Source: Bacteroidia bacterium (lineage in GTDB: Bacteria > Bacteroidota > Bacteroidia > DATLTG01). Taken from it: a stretch of 32,408 bases of DNA. The notes beneath the pieces are model-generated. The model saw nothing but the letters and a program-made list of their open reading frames with translations. It had not been told where the DNA came from and made no database searches. Position 1 is the stretch's first letter. Every line of letters starts with the position of its first letter. Location: positions 1 through 32,408 of the forward strand of contig JBDTAC010000032.1 of the NCBI GenBank assembly GCA_039924845.1. The letters run 5' to 3'. A program made the translations under genes and the position numbers. Of the stretch, positions 1 through 7,198 are shown one piece after another.

Positions 1-43
1 ACTTTTAATGTAGGGGTCCTGGGTTCGAATCCCAGCGGGATCA
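1..43 (+). tRNA. tRNA-Lys (TTT), 3' part only
   Basis: The left edge of the window cuts this tRNA just before its anticodon loop. A 7-nt loop at 2-8 reads CTTTTAA, giving anticodon TTT (Lys). It is followed by the 3' anticodon stem (9-13), a 5-nt variable loop, a T arm with five perfect pairs (19-23 with 31-35) around TTCGAAT, the 3' acceptor strand (36-42) and discriminator A43. CCA is not encoded, as is usual in Bacteroidota. The Lys identity depends on reading the loop without its 5' stem, which lies outside the window. Confidence 0.8.
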
Positions 44-49
44 CAAAAT

Positions 50-79
50 AAAAAAGCCTTCAGAATTGAAGGCTTTTTT
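50..79 (+). terminator. Intrinsic terminator after tRNA-Lys
   Basis: The stem GCCTTC (56-61) pairs perfectly with GAAGGC (68-73) around a 6-nt loop. It is flanked by A6 upstream and T6 downstream, so the stem can extend to 12 bp and could work in both directions. It separates the tRNA from the regulator gene. Confidence 0.85.
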
Positions 80-84
80 AATAC

Positions 85-106
85 TTCGAAAAAATATTTT
101 TTTGAA
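85..106. repeat. AT palindrome copy, upstream of the DtxR-type gene
   Basis: 22-bp copy with arms TTCGAAAAA and TTTTTTGAA. Its last base is the A of an alternative ATG at 106. Confidence 0.85.
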
Positions 107-108
107 TG

Positions 109-116
109 TATATTTG
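109..116 (+). promoter_or_regulatory. Candidate -7 box TATATTTG for the DtxR-type gene
   Basis: This matches the Bacteroidota sigma-A -7 consensus TAnnTTTG. It ends only 4 nt before ATG 121, so a transcript from it would be almost leaderless. No clear -33 TTTG is seen; the AT palindrome at 85-106 occupies that area. Confidence 0.4.
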
Positions 117-120
117 CGAT

Positions 121-777
121 ATGTATTCATTCACGGAAGAAAATTATTTAAAAGCCCTCTTTAACCTCGCCGACAAAAATGGCGAAGCAAACGTGAAAGA
201 ATTGTCCAAACATTTGGATATAAAAATGTCTACCGTTACCAGCATGATGAAGAAACTGGCGGAAAAAGGAATGGTGCATTACAAAAGCTATCAACCGCTT
301 CATCTCACTGAAAAAGGAAAAAAAGAAGCTGGATTAATTATTCGCAAACATCGGTTAACCGAAATGTTTTTATTTGAAAAGATGGGATTTGGTTGGGAAG
401 AAGTGCATGCCATTGCGGAACAAATTGAACACATTCATTCGTCTGTTTTTTTTGATAAAATGGATGGTTTACTCGGCTTTCCGAAAACAGATCCTCACGG
501 CGCTCCCATTCCGGATAAAAACGGAAAGATTACGTGGAAAGAATACAAATCGTTGAGCGATTGCAAAGCGGGAGAAACCGTTAAAATATGCGCTGTCATT
601 AATTCGTCTGACGATTTCCTTCGTTTCTTAAACAGCCGGAATCTTCACCTCGGATTAAAAATAAAAATACATTCCATCGAAACGTTTGATAAAAGTATGG
701 TGATTAGCTACGGAAAGAAAAGTGCCGAAACGCTTAGCTACACAGCTTCCGAAAAATTATTGGTGGACAAAGTTTGA
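121..777 (+). CDS. DtxR/MntR-family metal-dependent transcriptional regulator
   Basis: This is a 218-residue protein with an N-terminal winged helix (FTEENYLKALFNL, then VKELSKHLDIKMSTVTSMMKKL), a metal-binding dimerisation region rich in His and Glu (EQIEHIHSS, about residues 100-115), and a C-terminal FeoA/SH3-like domain (about 145-215). That is the full iron- or manganese-responsive repressor architecture. Members bind Fe2+ or Mn2+ and repress metal uptake genes; which metal applies here cannot be told from sequence. I prefer ATG 121 because family proteins begin close to the FTEENYLK motif. An in-frame ATG at 106 would add MYICD but overlaps the AT palindrome and the candidate -7 box. 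No metal transporter is adjacent, so its targets are elsewhere. Confidence 0.88.
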   Translation: MYSFTEENYLKALFNLADKNGEANVKELSKHLDIKMSTVTSMMKKLAEKGMVHYKSYQPLHLTEKGKKEAGLIIRKHRLTEMFLFEKMGFGWEEVHAIAEQIEHIHSSVFFDKMDGLLGFPKTDPHGAPIPDKNGKITWKEYKSLSDCKAGETVKICAVINSSDDFLRFLNSRNLHLGLKIKIHSIETFDKSMVISYGKKSAETLSYTASEKLLVDKV

Positions 778-901
778 TATAGTTTAAAATAGGAAGCAAG
801 CATTTTTTGTCCGCAGCTTTCAATTGCAATTTTACAAAGCGATATATTCTCACGTTAGCCATATTGACGTAATGGTTGGCTAAACTGCTTTCGAATGAAG
901 T
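778..901. other. Non-coding gap with a short inverted repeat
   Basis: No plausible gene is visible. TTAGCCA (855-861) and TGGCTAA (877-883) form a 7-bp inverted repeat with a 15-nt loop. It has no T tract, so it is a weak candidate for a terminator or a binding site. No convincing terminator for the upstream regulator was found. Confidence 0.4.
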
Positions 902-1172
902 TTAGGTTTTGTTACGTTTAGTTTTCTCTAATTGAATAATACATTCGTTTATTAATTGCTCGTGAAATTCTTCATCAAGTCCAAACCAAACTAGTATATC
1001 TAAAACATTATCTAAACAAACATCGACCTTTTTTAATTTCTTCAAGAGAATTTAGCTCAATCAAGTTTTCTATCTCCTTAATCTGTTTTATATCTAAAAT
1101 TATAGAACTCTCTTTTATTTTAGCATCTTTCAAAACACCCCTTAAATATTCCTTGTCTAAAAAAAATTTCAT
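902..1172 (-). pseudogene. Small hypothetical gene broken by a +1 frameshift
   Basis: On the minus strand an ATG at 1172 opens MKFFLDKEYLRGVLKD and runs about 48 codons to a T6 tract at 1029-1034 (A6 on the coding strand). Beyond that the frame soon stops, but the neighbouring frame continues as VDVCLDNVLDILVWFGLDEE to a stop at 902-904. Removing one A from the run gives one uninterrupted protein of about 89 residues, acidic in its second half. I do not recognise the family. It may be a decaying gene, a slippage-prone gene or a sequencing indel. The downstream half lacks a start of its own. Confidence 0.5.
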
Positions 1173-1389
1173 ATTTTTCAATTAGGCACACCTTACTTCT
1201 AAGTCTGATTAACTCATTTCTATTTCAACTCAAATGTGTTGCTTTTCTATTCAAAACATTAATTTTTCAAGTCAATTTTACTTACGTTGAATACCATTCG
1301 CGAGGAATTTTTCTCATTCCTAAAACTATTGAGTTATTCCTTTTCAATAATGTATTCCTTACTAAAAAAATGAAACAGAAAGTACGAAA
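1173..1389. other. AT-rich non-coding stretch
   Basis: No gene is supported here. On the minus strand there is only a 12-codon reading frame beginning MRKIPREW, too short to call. A 6-bp inverted repeat AGGAAT (1303-1308) and ATTCCT (1316-1321) is present without a T tract. Confidence 0.4.
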
Positions 1390-1626
1390 GAATGAATTCT
1401 GACTGAGAGAGAATGAACTGTGACTGAGCCAGTCGAAGCTGTTAGTATCACACTAAGAGCTGTTAGCATGACACTAAGAGCTGTTAGTATGACACTAAGA
1501 ACTGTTAGAATGACACTAAGAACTGTTAGTATGGTACTAAGAACTGTTAGTATGGTACTAAGAGCTCTAAGTATGTTCCTAAGAACTGTTAGTATGACAC
1601 TAAGAGCTGTAAGTAGGACACTAACA
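1390..1626. repeat. 21-bp tandem repeat array
   Basis: Nine head-to-tail 21-bp units run from 1438 to 1626, with consensus GCTGTTAGTATGACACTAAG followed by A. Units 5 and 6 are identical and units 7 and 9 are the most diverged. Across unit borders the sequence CTAAGAGCTGTTAG is palindromic at 12 of 14 positions. Just upstream, two further 21-bp units starting GAATGAA (1390-1410 and 1411-1431) share the period but not the sequence, and are separated from the array by 6 bp. The plus strand is open through the array (a 7-residue repeat like AVSMTLR), but this follows from the period being a multiple of three and there is no gene context. Confidence 0.9.
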
Positions 1627-1666
1627 GCTCATTGTTTCAGTAAAAGAGATTAAGGTGGGTTGGTGC

Positions 1667-2773
1667 TTAATTGGTAGTTCCTGGGTTAAACGGAATACCT
1701 TCTTGTTTCTTTATCTTGTCTTTCAGTTGGATGCCGTGGAGGATTTCAATGTTCACCCCATCCGACAAGCCAGTTTTGATATACGTCCGTACAAATGTTT
1801 GCGGCTTGGTTTCCACATCCACAAAAGTGGAATCGATTTTAAAAACCACCAAACCTTCCGGAAGTGCTAATACACTGTCTTTTTTCGCCAACACAATTTC
1901 GGCATTGGCACTGTAACCAGCACGAATAAAAGTACCGCCTTCTTGTTTCACGGTAGCGCGCACTTCAAACTGAATAGCGCCTTGCACAGTAGTTCCTTGC
2001 GGCGCTATGTACTCCAATGTAGCATGAAACGTTTTATTTTCGATGGCTGCAATTACGATGTTAATGGGCATGCCAATTTTAAGTTTACCTACTTCCGATT
2101 CATCTACGTTTCCTTGAAACATCAGTTGGTTCATGTCGGCAACGTCGGCAATCGTGGTGCCATCATTAAAGGTATTGCTTTCAATCACAGAACTTCCCTT
2201 TTTTACCGGAACGTCCAGCACCATTCCTTCAGAAGTGGAATACACAATGTTGGACGATTGTCCCGATTGTTTGGAAGCTCCGTTCTGCACCAATTGCAAA
2301 TTATTGGTAGACGATTGTAAGTCCGCTTTCGCGAGATCCATTTTCGAGACTTCCTGTGTATACTCCGCGTCAGCAATTACTTTTTGATCATACAATTGTT
2401 TTTCTCTATCAAATACTATTTTCTCGGCATCGTAATTAATTTTGGCTTTATCCAATTGCGTTTCAGCATCATTAAGCGTTACAATGTTCGGAATGATTTT
2501 TATTTCCGCTATTTTTTGTCCGGTTTTAACTAAGTCGCCCGGATTCACAAACAGCTCTTCCACAATACCTGAAACTCTGGGCTTAATCGCGATTTGTTTT
2601 TTAGGCACAATGGATCCGGTAGCAATTGTTTTCTGAATAATATTGGTGATAAGTGGTTGCCCTGTTTCAAAAACAATTGGTTTTTGTTCTGATTGTCGAT
2701 ACAAGAAAACACCGGTCCACACAAACAAAGCGAGAATACCTAAAACAACAATTGTAACGATGATTTTTTTCAT
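1667..2773 (-). CDS. Periplasmic adaptor (HlyD/MacA family) of an ABC efflux system
   Basis: This 368-residue protein has an N-terminal signal-anchor (residues 4-26, hydrophobic after MKK). A lipoyl/barrel-sandwich half-motif follows (IKPRVSGIVEELFVNPGDLVKTGQKIAEI, about 63-92), then an alpha-helical hairpin rich in Asp, Lys and Gln (about 100-165) and beta-barrel and membrane-proximal domains. This matches MacA-type membrane fusion proteins, which link an inner-membrane MacB-type pump to an outer-membrane TolC-type channel. It is the last gene of a three-gene operon with the permease and ATPase, 13 bp after the permease. No outer-membrane channel gene lies in the window. The substrate (macrolide, lipid or peptide) cannot be inferred. 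Confidence 0.9.
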   Translation of the reverse strand: MKKIIVTIVVLGILALFVWTGVFLYRQSEQKPIVFETGQPLITNIIQKTIATGSIVPKKQIAIKPRVSGIVEELFVNPGDLVKTGQKIAEIKIIPNIVTLNDAETQLDKAKINYDAEKIVFDREKQLYDQKVIADAEYTQEVSKMDLAKADLQSSTNNLQLVQNGASKQSGQSSNIVYSTSEGMVLDVPVKKGSSVIESNTFNDGTTIADVADMNQLMFQGNVDESEVGKLKIGMPINIVIAAIENKTFHATLEYIAPQGTTVQGAIQFEVRATVKQEGGTFIRAGYSANAEIVLAKKDSVLALPEGLVVFKIDSTFVDVETKPQTFVRTYIKTGLSDGVNIEILHGIQLKDKIKKQEGIPFNPGTTN

Positions 2774-2786
2774 AAAGAATACTAAA

Positions 2787-4040
2787 TTATTCGGTTCGTA
2801 AAGCTTCTATCGGATTAATTCTGGAGGCTTTCATGGCAGGAATTAATCCCGCTAAGGAGCCAGAAACAACAAGAATAATGGTGGCTGTTATTGCCATGTG
2901 AAAATTAATTTCTGGATGCGAAAAGTAATCACTTTTCACATTGAATTTATCCATCAAAAAGCTAATGCCTTGTATAACTCCCACGCCGCACACCAAACCC
3001 ATATAGCCAGAAACCGAAGTAATGACAATGGATTCCTGAATAATTAATCCGACAATCGACCAAGGAGTGGCGCCCAGTGCTTTGCGTACGCCAATTTCGC
3101 GCGTGCGTTCTTTAACGATGATAAGCATGATATTGCTTACGCCAACAATACCTGCGATAATGGTACCGATACCAACAATCCAGTTAAACACATTGATGCC
3201 CGCAAACAAACCGCTGATGTTTTGAAACTCTTTTTCTGCATTCCACGAACCAATGGCTCGAGCATCGTCAGGAGAGATGTCGTGTTTCAGTTCTAAAAAA
3301 GCTTTTATCTTACTTTCCACCACGGCAACACTAATGCCTGGTTTAATGTTGATAGCGTAACTGTCCACATAATTCACTTGATTGAAAGTACGTTGCAAAG
3401 TACTCAAGGGAATGTAAATGGTTTGAGCATCGTTTCTGCCGTCACCTCCAGAAGTATTTTCCAATTTAAAAACGCCTACCACTTTAAAAAAACTTCCTTT
3501 AATGTTGATGTATTTCCCGATGGGGTCTTCGATTCCGAAAAGCACTTCCGCCACACGCGGTCCAATGACTGCTATTTTTCGCATTTGAGCACCATCGAGC
3601 TCGTCTAAAAATCGTCCTTCACCAATGGTAACTGCTTTTATTTGCCGAATATCTGGCGTAGTGCCCATCACTTGGAAAGAACCGTTCTTCGTATCTCTAC
3701 TTACAGAAAACTCTCCAGAAAGACTCATTCTCGGAGCGATGTAATTGATTTCAGCAATGTTGTCTTTTAAGGCTTTGGTATCTTCGTTGGTAAGCTGTAT
3801 AAAGCGTCCCGGTTGCAAACCATGATAAGGGATAGAAGTCTTTTCTGCCCACACAAATACACTGTTCGTAGCTAAATTCGCGAAATCTCGGTAAACGCCA
3901 TTCTGCAAACCTTTTCCGGTTCCCATTAACAACACCAACATAAATATTCCCCAAAAAACGCCAAATGCCGTAAGCAATGTGCGCAGCTTGTGCTTATTGA
4001 TGGTTGCTAAAATCTCTTGCCACTTGTCGAGGTCGAACAT
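2787..4040 (-). CDS. MacB/FtsX-type ABC transporter permease
   Basis: This 417-residue protein has the MacB-like layout. There is one N-terminal membrane segment (about residues 20-45, LLTAFGVFWGIFMLVLLMGTG). A large periplasmic MacB_PCD domain (about 50-270) follows. The C-terminal FtsX domain has three membrane segments (about 283-305, 330-355 and 380-405) and the coupling motif VKERTREIGVRKALGAT in the cytoplasmic loop. Unlike E. coli MacB the ATPase is a separate gene, 4 bp upstream. With the ATPase and adaptor it forms a mechanotransmission-type export pump in the inner membrane. Confidence 0.92.
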   Translation of the reverse strand: MFDLDKWQEILATINKHKLRTLLTAFGVFWGIFMLVLLMGTGKGLQNGVYRDFANLATNSVFVWAEKTSIPYHGLQPGRFIQLTNEDTKALKDNIAEINYIAPRMSLSGEFSVSRDTKNGSFQVMGTTPDIRQIKAVTIGEGRFLDELDGAQMRKIAVIGPRVAEVLFGIEDPIGKYINIKGSFFKVVGVFKLENTSGGDGRNDAQTIYIPLSTLQRTFNQVNYVDSYAINIKPGISVAVVESKIKAFLELKHDISPDDARAIGSWNAEKEFQNISGLFAGINVFNWIVGIGTIIAGIVGVSNIMLIIVKERTREIGVRKALGATPWSIVGLIIQESIVITSVSGYMGLVCGVGVIQGISFLMDKFNVKSDYFSHPEINFHMAITATIILVVSGSLAGLIPAMKASRINPIEALRTE

Positions 4041-4044
4041 CGGT

Positions 4045-4710
4045 TTAGTCGTTTTGTATAATTCCGTCTTTTAATCGAATAATGCGATCCGTCATTTGTG
4101 CAATGTCGTTTTCGTGTGTTACAATAATAACGGTCATTCCTGCTTTGTTTACCTCTTTAAATATCTCCATTATTTCGTAAGAAGTAGTGGTGTCTAAAGC
4201 ACCCGTTGGTTCATCTGCTAAAATAACTTTCGGCTGAGAAATAAGCGCACGCGCAATGGCAACGCGTTGTTTTTGTCCGCCTGAAAGTTCTGTGGGATTG
4301 TGTTCTGCCCAATCTTTCAAACCCACTTTATCAAGGTATTCCAAGGCAATTTTATTACGCTCTCTCCTTCCAACCTTTTGATAATACAAAGGAAGCGCAA
4401 CGTTTTCCATTGCATTTTTAAAAGCGAGTAAATTGAAGGATTGAAAAACGAATCCTAATAAACGGTTTCTATAATGTGCGGCTTTTGTTTGCGATAAATT
4501 TTTGATGGAAGTATCTGCCAAAAAATAATCGCCGGAATCGTAATTGTCTAAAATACCCAAAATATTCAGCAAAGTAGATTTTCCGGAACCAGAAGAACCC
4601 ATAATGGAAACAAATTCACCTTGGTTTATAGTTAAATCAATCCCTTTTAAAACAGGAAGATGATTGTTTCCGATGGTATATGATTTATTTACTTGACTTA
4701 GTTTTATCAT
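4045..4710 (-). CDS. ABC transporter ATP-binding protein (MacB/LolD type)
   Basis: This 221-residue nucleotide-binding subunit has Walker [10 protein letters not shown] (residues 38-46), Q-loop FVFQSFNLL (Q90), signature LSGGQKQR (142-149), Walker [13 protein letters not shown] (from 162) and the H-loop His199. The AHYRN segment and length are typical of the LolD/MacB/FtsE group that pairs with FtsX-type permeases. It is the first gene of the minus-strand operon ATPase-permease-adaptor. A candidate -7 box lies just upstream at 4719-4726. Confidence 0.94.
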   Translation of the reverse strand: MIKLSQVNKSYTIGNNHLPVLKGIDLTINQGEFVSIMGSSGSGKSTLLNILGILDNYDSGDYFLADTSIKNLSQTKAAHYRNRLLGFVFQSFNLLAFKNAMENVALPLYYQKVGRRERNKIALEYLDKVGLKDWAEHNPTELSGGQKQRVAIARALISQPKVILADEPTGALDTTTSYEIMEIFKEVNKAGMTVIIVTHENDIAQMTDRIIRLKDGIIQND

Positions 4711-4718
4711 AGTAGCGG

Positions 4719-4726
4719 CAAAATTA
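4719..4726 (-). promoter_or_regulatory. Candidate -7 box TAATTTTG for the ABC efflux operon
   Basis: The minus strand reads TAATTTTG, matching TAnnTTTG, 8 nt before the ATG at 4710. If used, the leader would be only a few nucleotides long. No -33 TTTG is seen at normal spacing. Confidence 0.4.
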
Positions 4727-4875
4727 AGGAATATAGTTTAGATGCGTGCAGAATTTTATTCAACGTGTTAATTTATAAAACCCTTGCATCTAATAAGAAA
4801 TTACCATTTAAAAGAAGAGATAGAAAAATTAATTTTCAAAAGTAAGAAGGAAGTAAATAGGAGTTAAATGTAGTC

Positions 4876-4897
4876 TTCAAAAAAATATTTTTTCAAA
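4876..4897. repeat. AT palindrome copy in the divergent ABC operon/gdhA gap
   Basis: Arms TTCAAAAAA and TTTTTTCAA around a TA centre. It is not next to any stop or start codon. Confidence 0.8.
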
Positions 4898-4992
4898 GGT
4901 AATTTTTGGTCAATAGTCAATAAACCTGAAAAATCAAAAGAAAGAATGTAAATTCTATTCGTTTTTTTCTATGAAAATTAAAGAGTTTCCTA

Positions 4993-5000
4993 TAAATTTG
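4993..5000 (+). promoter_or_regulatory. Candidate -7 box TAAATTTG for gdhA
   Basis: Perfect TAnnTTTG match 60 nt upstream of the gdhA ATG. The -33 TTTG element is not evident at 17-21 bp spacing. Confidence 0.5.
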
Positions 5001-5060
5001 CCGCGTTTTTGATTTTAACAAACCACAGCCGGAGTATTCCGGTAGATTTAATTAAAGCAA

Positions 5061-6353
5061 ATGGCTACACAAACCAAATCAGTATCAGAAAAAGTTACAA
5101 AACCTACCAAGCATGAAAGCATGTTTGAAGAAGTAATGGCAAGATTTGACATTGCGGCAAACAAATACAAATTGTCGGACGATGTTGCAAAAGTTCTCAG
5201 AAACCACGAAAAACAAGTGGTAGTAAGTTTACCAATAGTAATGGACAACGGTAAAATCGAGGTATTTGAAGGTTTTAGAATTGTACACTCAACAAAATTA
5301 GGACCTTCTAAAGGTGGTATCCGTTATGCGATGGATGTAAATTTAGATGAAGTGAAAGCGCTTTCTGCCTGGATGACTTTTAAATGCGCTGTTGCAAATA
5401 TCCCTTACGGAGGTGCAAAAGGCGGCATCAAATGCGATCCTAAGTTATTATCCTTAGGCGAATTGGAAAGATTAACACGCGCGTATACTACAGCCATGAG
5501 CGATGTTTTTGGTGTAGATAAAGACGTTCCGGCTCCAGACATGGGAACAGGAAAACGTGAAATGGCTTGGATTCTCGATACATACAACAAAATAAAAGGA
5601 CATCAAGAACCGGGCGTTGTTACTGGAAAACCAATCACATTGGGCGGTTCAAAAGGAAGAGAAGCGGCAACAGGACGTGGCGTAATGGTGGCTACTTTGG
5701 AAGCAATGAAAAAATTAGGAATGGATAAAAAACGTGCTACGGCAGCGATTCAAGGCTTCGGAAACGTTGGTTCCAACACTGCAAGATTGATTCAATCCAA
5801 AGGAATAAAAATTATTGCTTTGTCGGATTATACTGCTGCTTTTTACAATGAAAAAGGAATTGATGTAACAAAAGCTTTGGCGTATGCACAACAAAATGGT
5901 GGCGTATTAAAAGGGTTTACAGGTGGAAAAGAAATCACGAACGAAGAATTATTGACGTGTGAAGTTGATGTATTGATTCCTGCCGCAATTCAAAATCAAA
6001 TTACAGAAAAAAATGCAAGTAAAATTCGCGCAAAACTAATTGTAGAAGGTGCTAACGGTCCTACTACTGCAGAAGCAGACGAGTTTTTACATCAAAACGG
6101 AGTGATTGTTGTGCCGGATATTTTAGCAAATGGTGGAGGTGTAACGGTTTCTTATTTCGAGTGGACACAAAATAAAGCAGGTTATTATTGGTCGGAAGAC
6201 GAAGTAAATGCAAAACACGATGCATCTATGGAACAAGCTTTCGAAAACGTTTGGTTCAATGCGCGTCAATACAAAACGACTTTGCGTATCGGCTCGTATA
6301 TCACAGCGTTAAAACGATTGGATAAAGCTGTTAAATACAGAGGTAACTTTTAA
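5061..6353 (+). CDS. gdhA: Glutamate dehydrogenase (Glu/Leu/Phe/Val dehydrogenase family)
   Basis: This 430-residue enzyme interconverts glutamate with 2-oxoglutarate and ammonia using NAD(P), linking nitrogen and TCA metabolism. The substrate-binding motif GPSKGGIRY (81-89) and the catalytic-lysine motif PYGGAKGGI (Lys120) are intact, as are PAPDMGTG and the dinucleotide-binding loop QGFGNVGSNTARL (about 240-252). The C-terminal region PDILANGGGVTVSYFEW is typical of the roughly 420-residue hexameric class. It appears to be monocistronic: it has its own -7 candidate and a terminator directly downstream. Cofactor preference cannot be assigned by eye. Confidence 0.95.
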   Translation: MATQTKSVSEKVTKPTKHESMFEEVMARFDIAANKYKLSDDVAKVLRNHEKQVVVSLPIVMDNGKIEVFEGFRIVHSTKLGPSKGGIRYAMDVNLDEVKALSAWMTFKCAVANIPYGGAKGGIKCDPKLLSLGELERLTRAYTTAMSDVFGVDKDVPAPDMGTGKREMAWILDTYNKIKGHQEPGVVTGKPITLGGSKGREAATGRGVMVATLEAMKKLGMDKKRATAAIQGFGNVGSNTARLIQSKGIKIIALSDYTAAFYNEKGIDVTKALAYAQQNGGVLKGFTGGKEITNEELLTCEVDVLIPAAIQNQITEKNASKIRAKLIVEGANGPTTAEADEFLHQNGVIVVPDILANGGGVTVSYFEWTQNKAGYYWSEDEVNAKHDASMEQAFENVWFNARQYKTTLRIGSYITALKRLDKAVKYRGNF

Positions 6354-6368
6354 TTTTTCCCTTTTCTC

Positions 6369-6400
6369 AAAAGACGCGAGGTGTTTGCCTTGCGTCTTTT
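6369..6400 (+). terminator. Terminator after gdhA
   Basis: AAAAGACGC (6369-6377) pairs with GCGTCTTTT (6392-6400). A G-T wobble and AGG/CCT extend the stem to 13 bp around loop TGTTTG. It ends in T4. Confidence 0.8.
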
Positions 6401-6429
6401 GTATTTAAAAACAATTCATAAACGCATTC

Positions 6430-7086
6430 ATGACAATACATAAAGAAGGTTATCCAACAATCATTATCAGCATTATTTTTTTAGCGATACTTAATTTTAT
6501 AACCTATTTCTTTTGTGGCGGATGCGAAATAGTAAAAATATTGGTGTGGATTTTTTCCGCATTTTTAATGATCATCGTTCTTCAATTTTTTAGAAATCCG
6601 AAACGAGATTTTATCATCAATGAAAACGGAATTATTGCGCCAGCAGACGGAAAAGTAGTGGTAATCGAGAAAGTCCAAGAATCAGAATATTTTAAAGACG
6701 AACGAATTCAAGTAAGTATTTTCATGTCGCCATTAAACGTGCACATCAATCGTTTTCCAATCAGCGGAATTGTCAAATATGTAAAATACCATCCCGGACT
6801 TTATTTGGTTGCTTGGCATCCAAAATCTTCTACAGAAAATGAACGTACAACAATTGTAGTAGAACATAAAAACACTAAAAAAGTATTGTTCCGACAAATT
6901 GCTGGCGCTTTAGCGCGACGCATTGTTTATTACGCTAAAGAAGGCGATAATGCTGAACAAACAAAAGAGTTTGGATTTATAAAATTTGGTTCGCGCGTAG
7001 ATTTATTATTGCCTTTAGATGCAAAAATAAAAGTGAATTTAAACCAAATCGTTAAAGGCGGACAAACGCTTATCGCGGAATTTTAA
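6430..7086 (+). CDS. psd: Phosphatidylserine decarboxylase proenzyme (short type)
   Basis: This 218-residue membrane enzyme makes phosphatidylethanolamine from phosphatidylserine. Two hydrophobic N-terminal segments (residues 9-29 and 34-53) anchor it. The core has PADGKVVVIE (71-80), FMSPLNVHINR (98-108) with the conserved His, YHPG, and the self-cleavage site FGSR (186-189), where cleavage between Gly187 and Ser188 yields the pyruvoyl-bearing alpha chain. The length fits the short PSD form common in Bacteroidota. The gene stands alone, 76 bp after gdhA with a terminator between, and ends at a bidirectional terminator. Confidence 0.94.
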   Translation: MTIHKEGYPTIIISIIFLAILNFITYFFCGGCEIVKILVWIFSAFLMIIVLQFFRNPKRDFIINENGIIAPADGKVVVIEKVQESEYFKDERIQVSIFMSPLNVHINRFPISGIVKYVKYHPGLYLVAWHPKSSTENERTTIVVEHKNTKKVLFRQIAGALARRIVYYAKEGDNAEQTKEFGFIKFGSRVDLLLPLDAKIKVNLNQIVKGGQTLIAEF

Positions 7087-7101
7087 TTTCAAAAGAAGGC
7101 T

Positions 7102-7123
7102 TTCGAAAAAATAATTTTTTGAA
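7102..7123. repeat. AT palindrome copy after psd
   Basis: Arms TTCGAAAAA and TTTTTTGAA. It lies 16 bp after the psd stop and is followed by a separate true terminator at 7139-7181. Confidence 0.85.
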
Positions 7124-7138
7124 GCGATTATTTTCATC

Positions 7139-7181
7139 AAAAAAAGGTGTTTGAAAAATTAAGTTTTCAAACACCTTTTTT
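7139..7181. terminator. Bidirectional terminator between psd and the E1 gene
   Basis: A perfect 12-bp stem (GGTGTTTGAAAA at 7146-7157 with TTTTCAAACACC at 7164-7175) has a 6-nt loop. It is flanked by A7 on the left and T6 on the right, so it can end both the psd and the E1 transcripts. Its inner part resembles the AT palindrome family. Confidence 0.92.
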
Positions 7182-7198
7182 ATAAATAAAAATTCCAA

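Larger units (their letters stand above)
4711..5060. other. Divergent intergenic region between ABC operon and gdhA
   Basis: No gene is visible in this 350-bp gap. It holds the two -7 candidates (4719-4726 minus, 4993-5000 plus), a full AT palindrome (4876-4897), a partial one (GAAAAATTAATTTTC at 4823-4837) and a short tandem GTCAATA pair near 4909-4922. Confidence 0.6.

Noticed and set aside
1438-1626. CRISPR array
   Set aside because: The 21-bp units abut directly without spacers and there are no cas genes.
1390-1626. Plasmid-type iteron origin
   Set aside because: No replication initiator gene or DnaA-box cluster is visible, and the surroundings are chromosomal core genes.
1420-1653. Coding region of 77 residues made of a 7-residue repeat
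   Set aside because: The open frame is a by-product of a 21-bp tandem repeat; composition is not protein-like and there is no promoter or homologous context.
1-1666. Integrative element inserted at the tRNA-Lys 3' end
   Set aside because: No integrase and no repeated copy of the tRNA 3' end were found; an ordinary regulator gene lies directly next to the tRNA.
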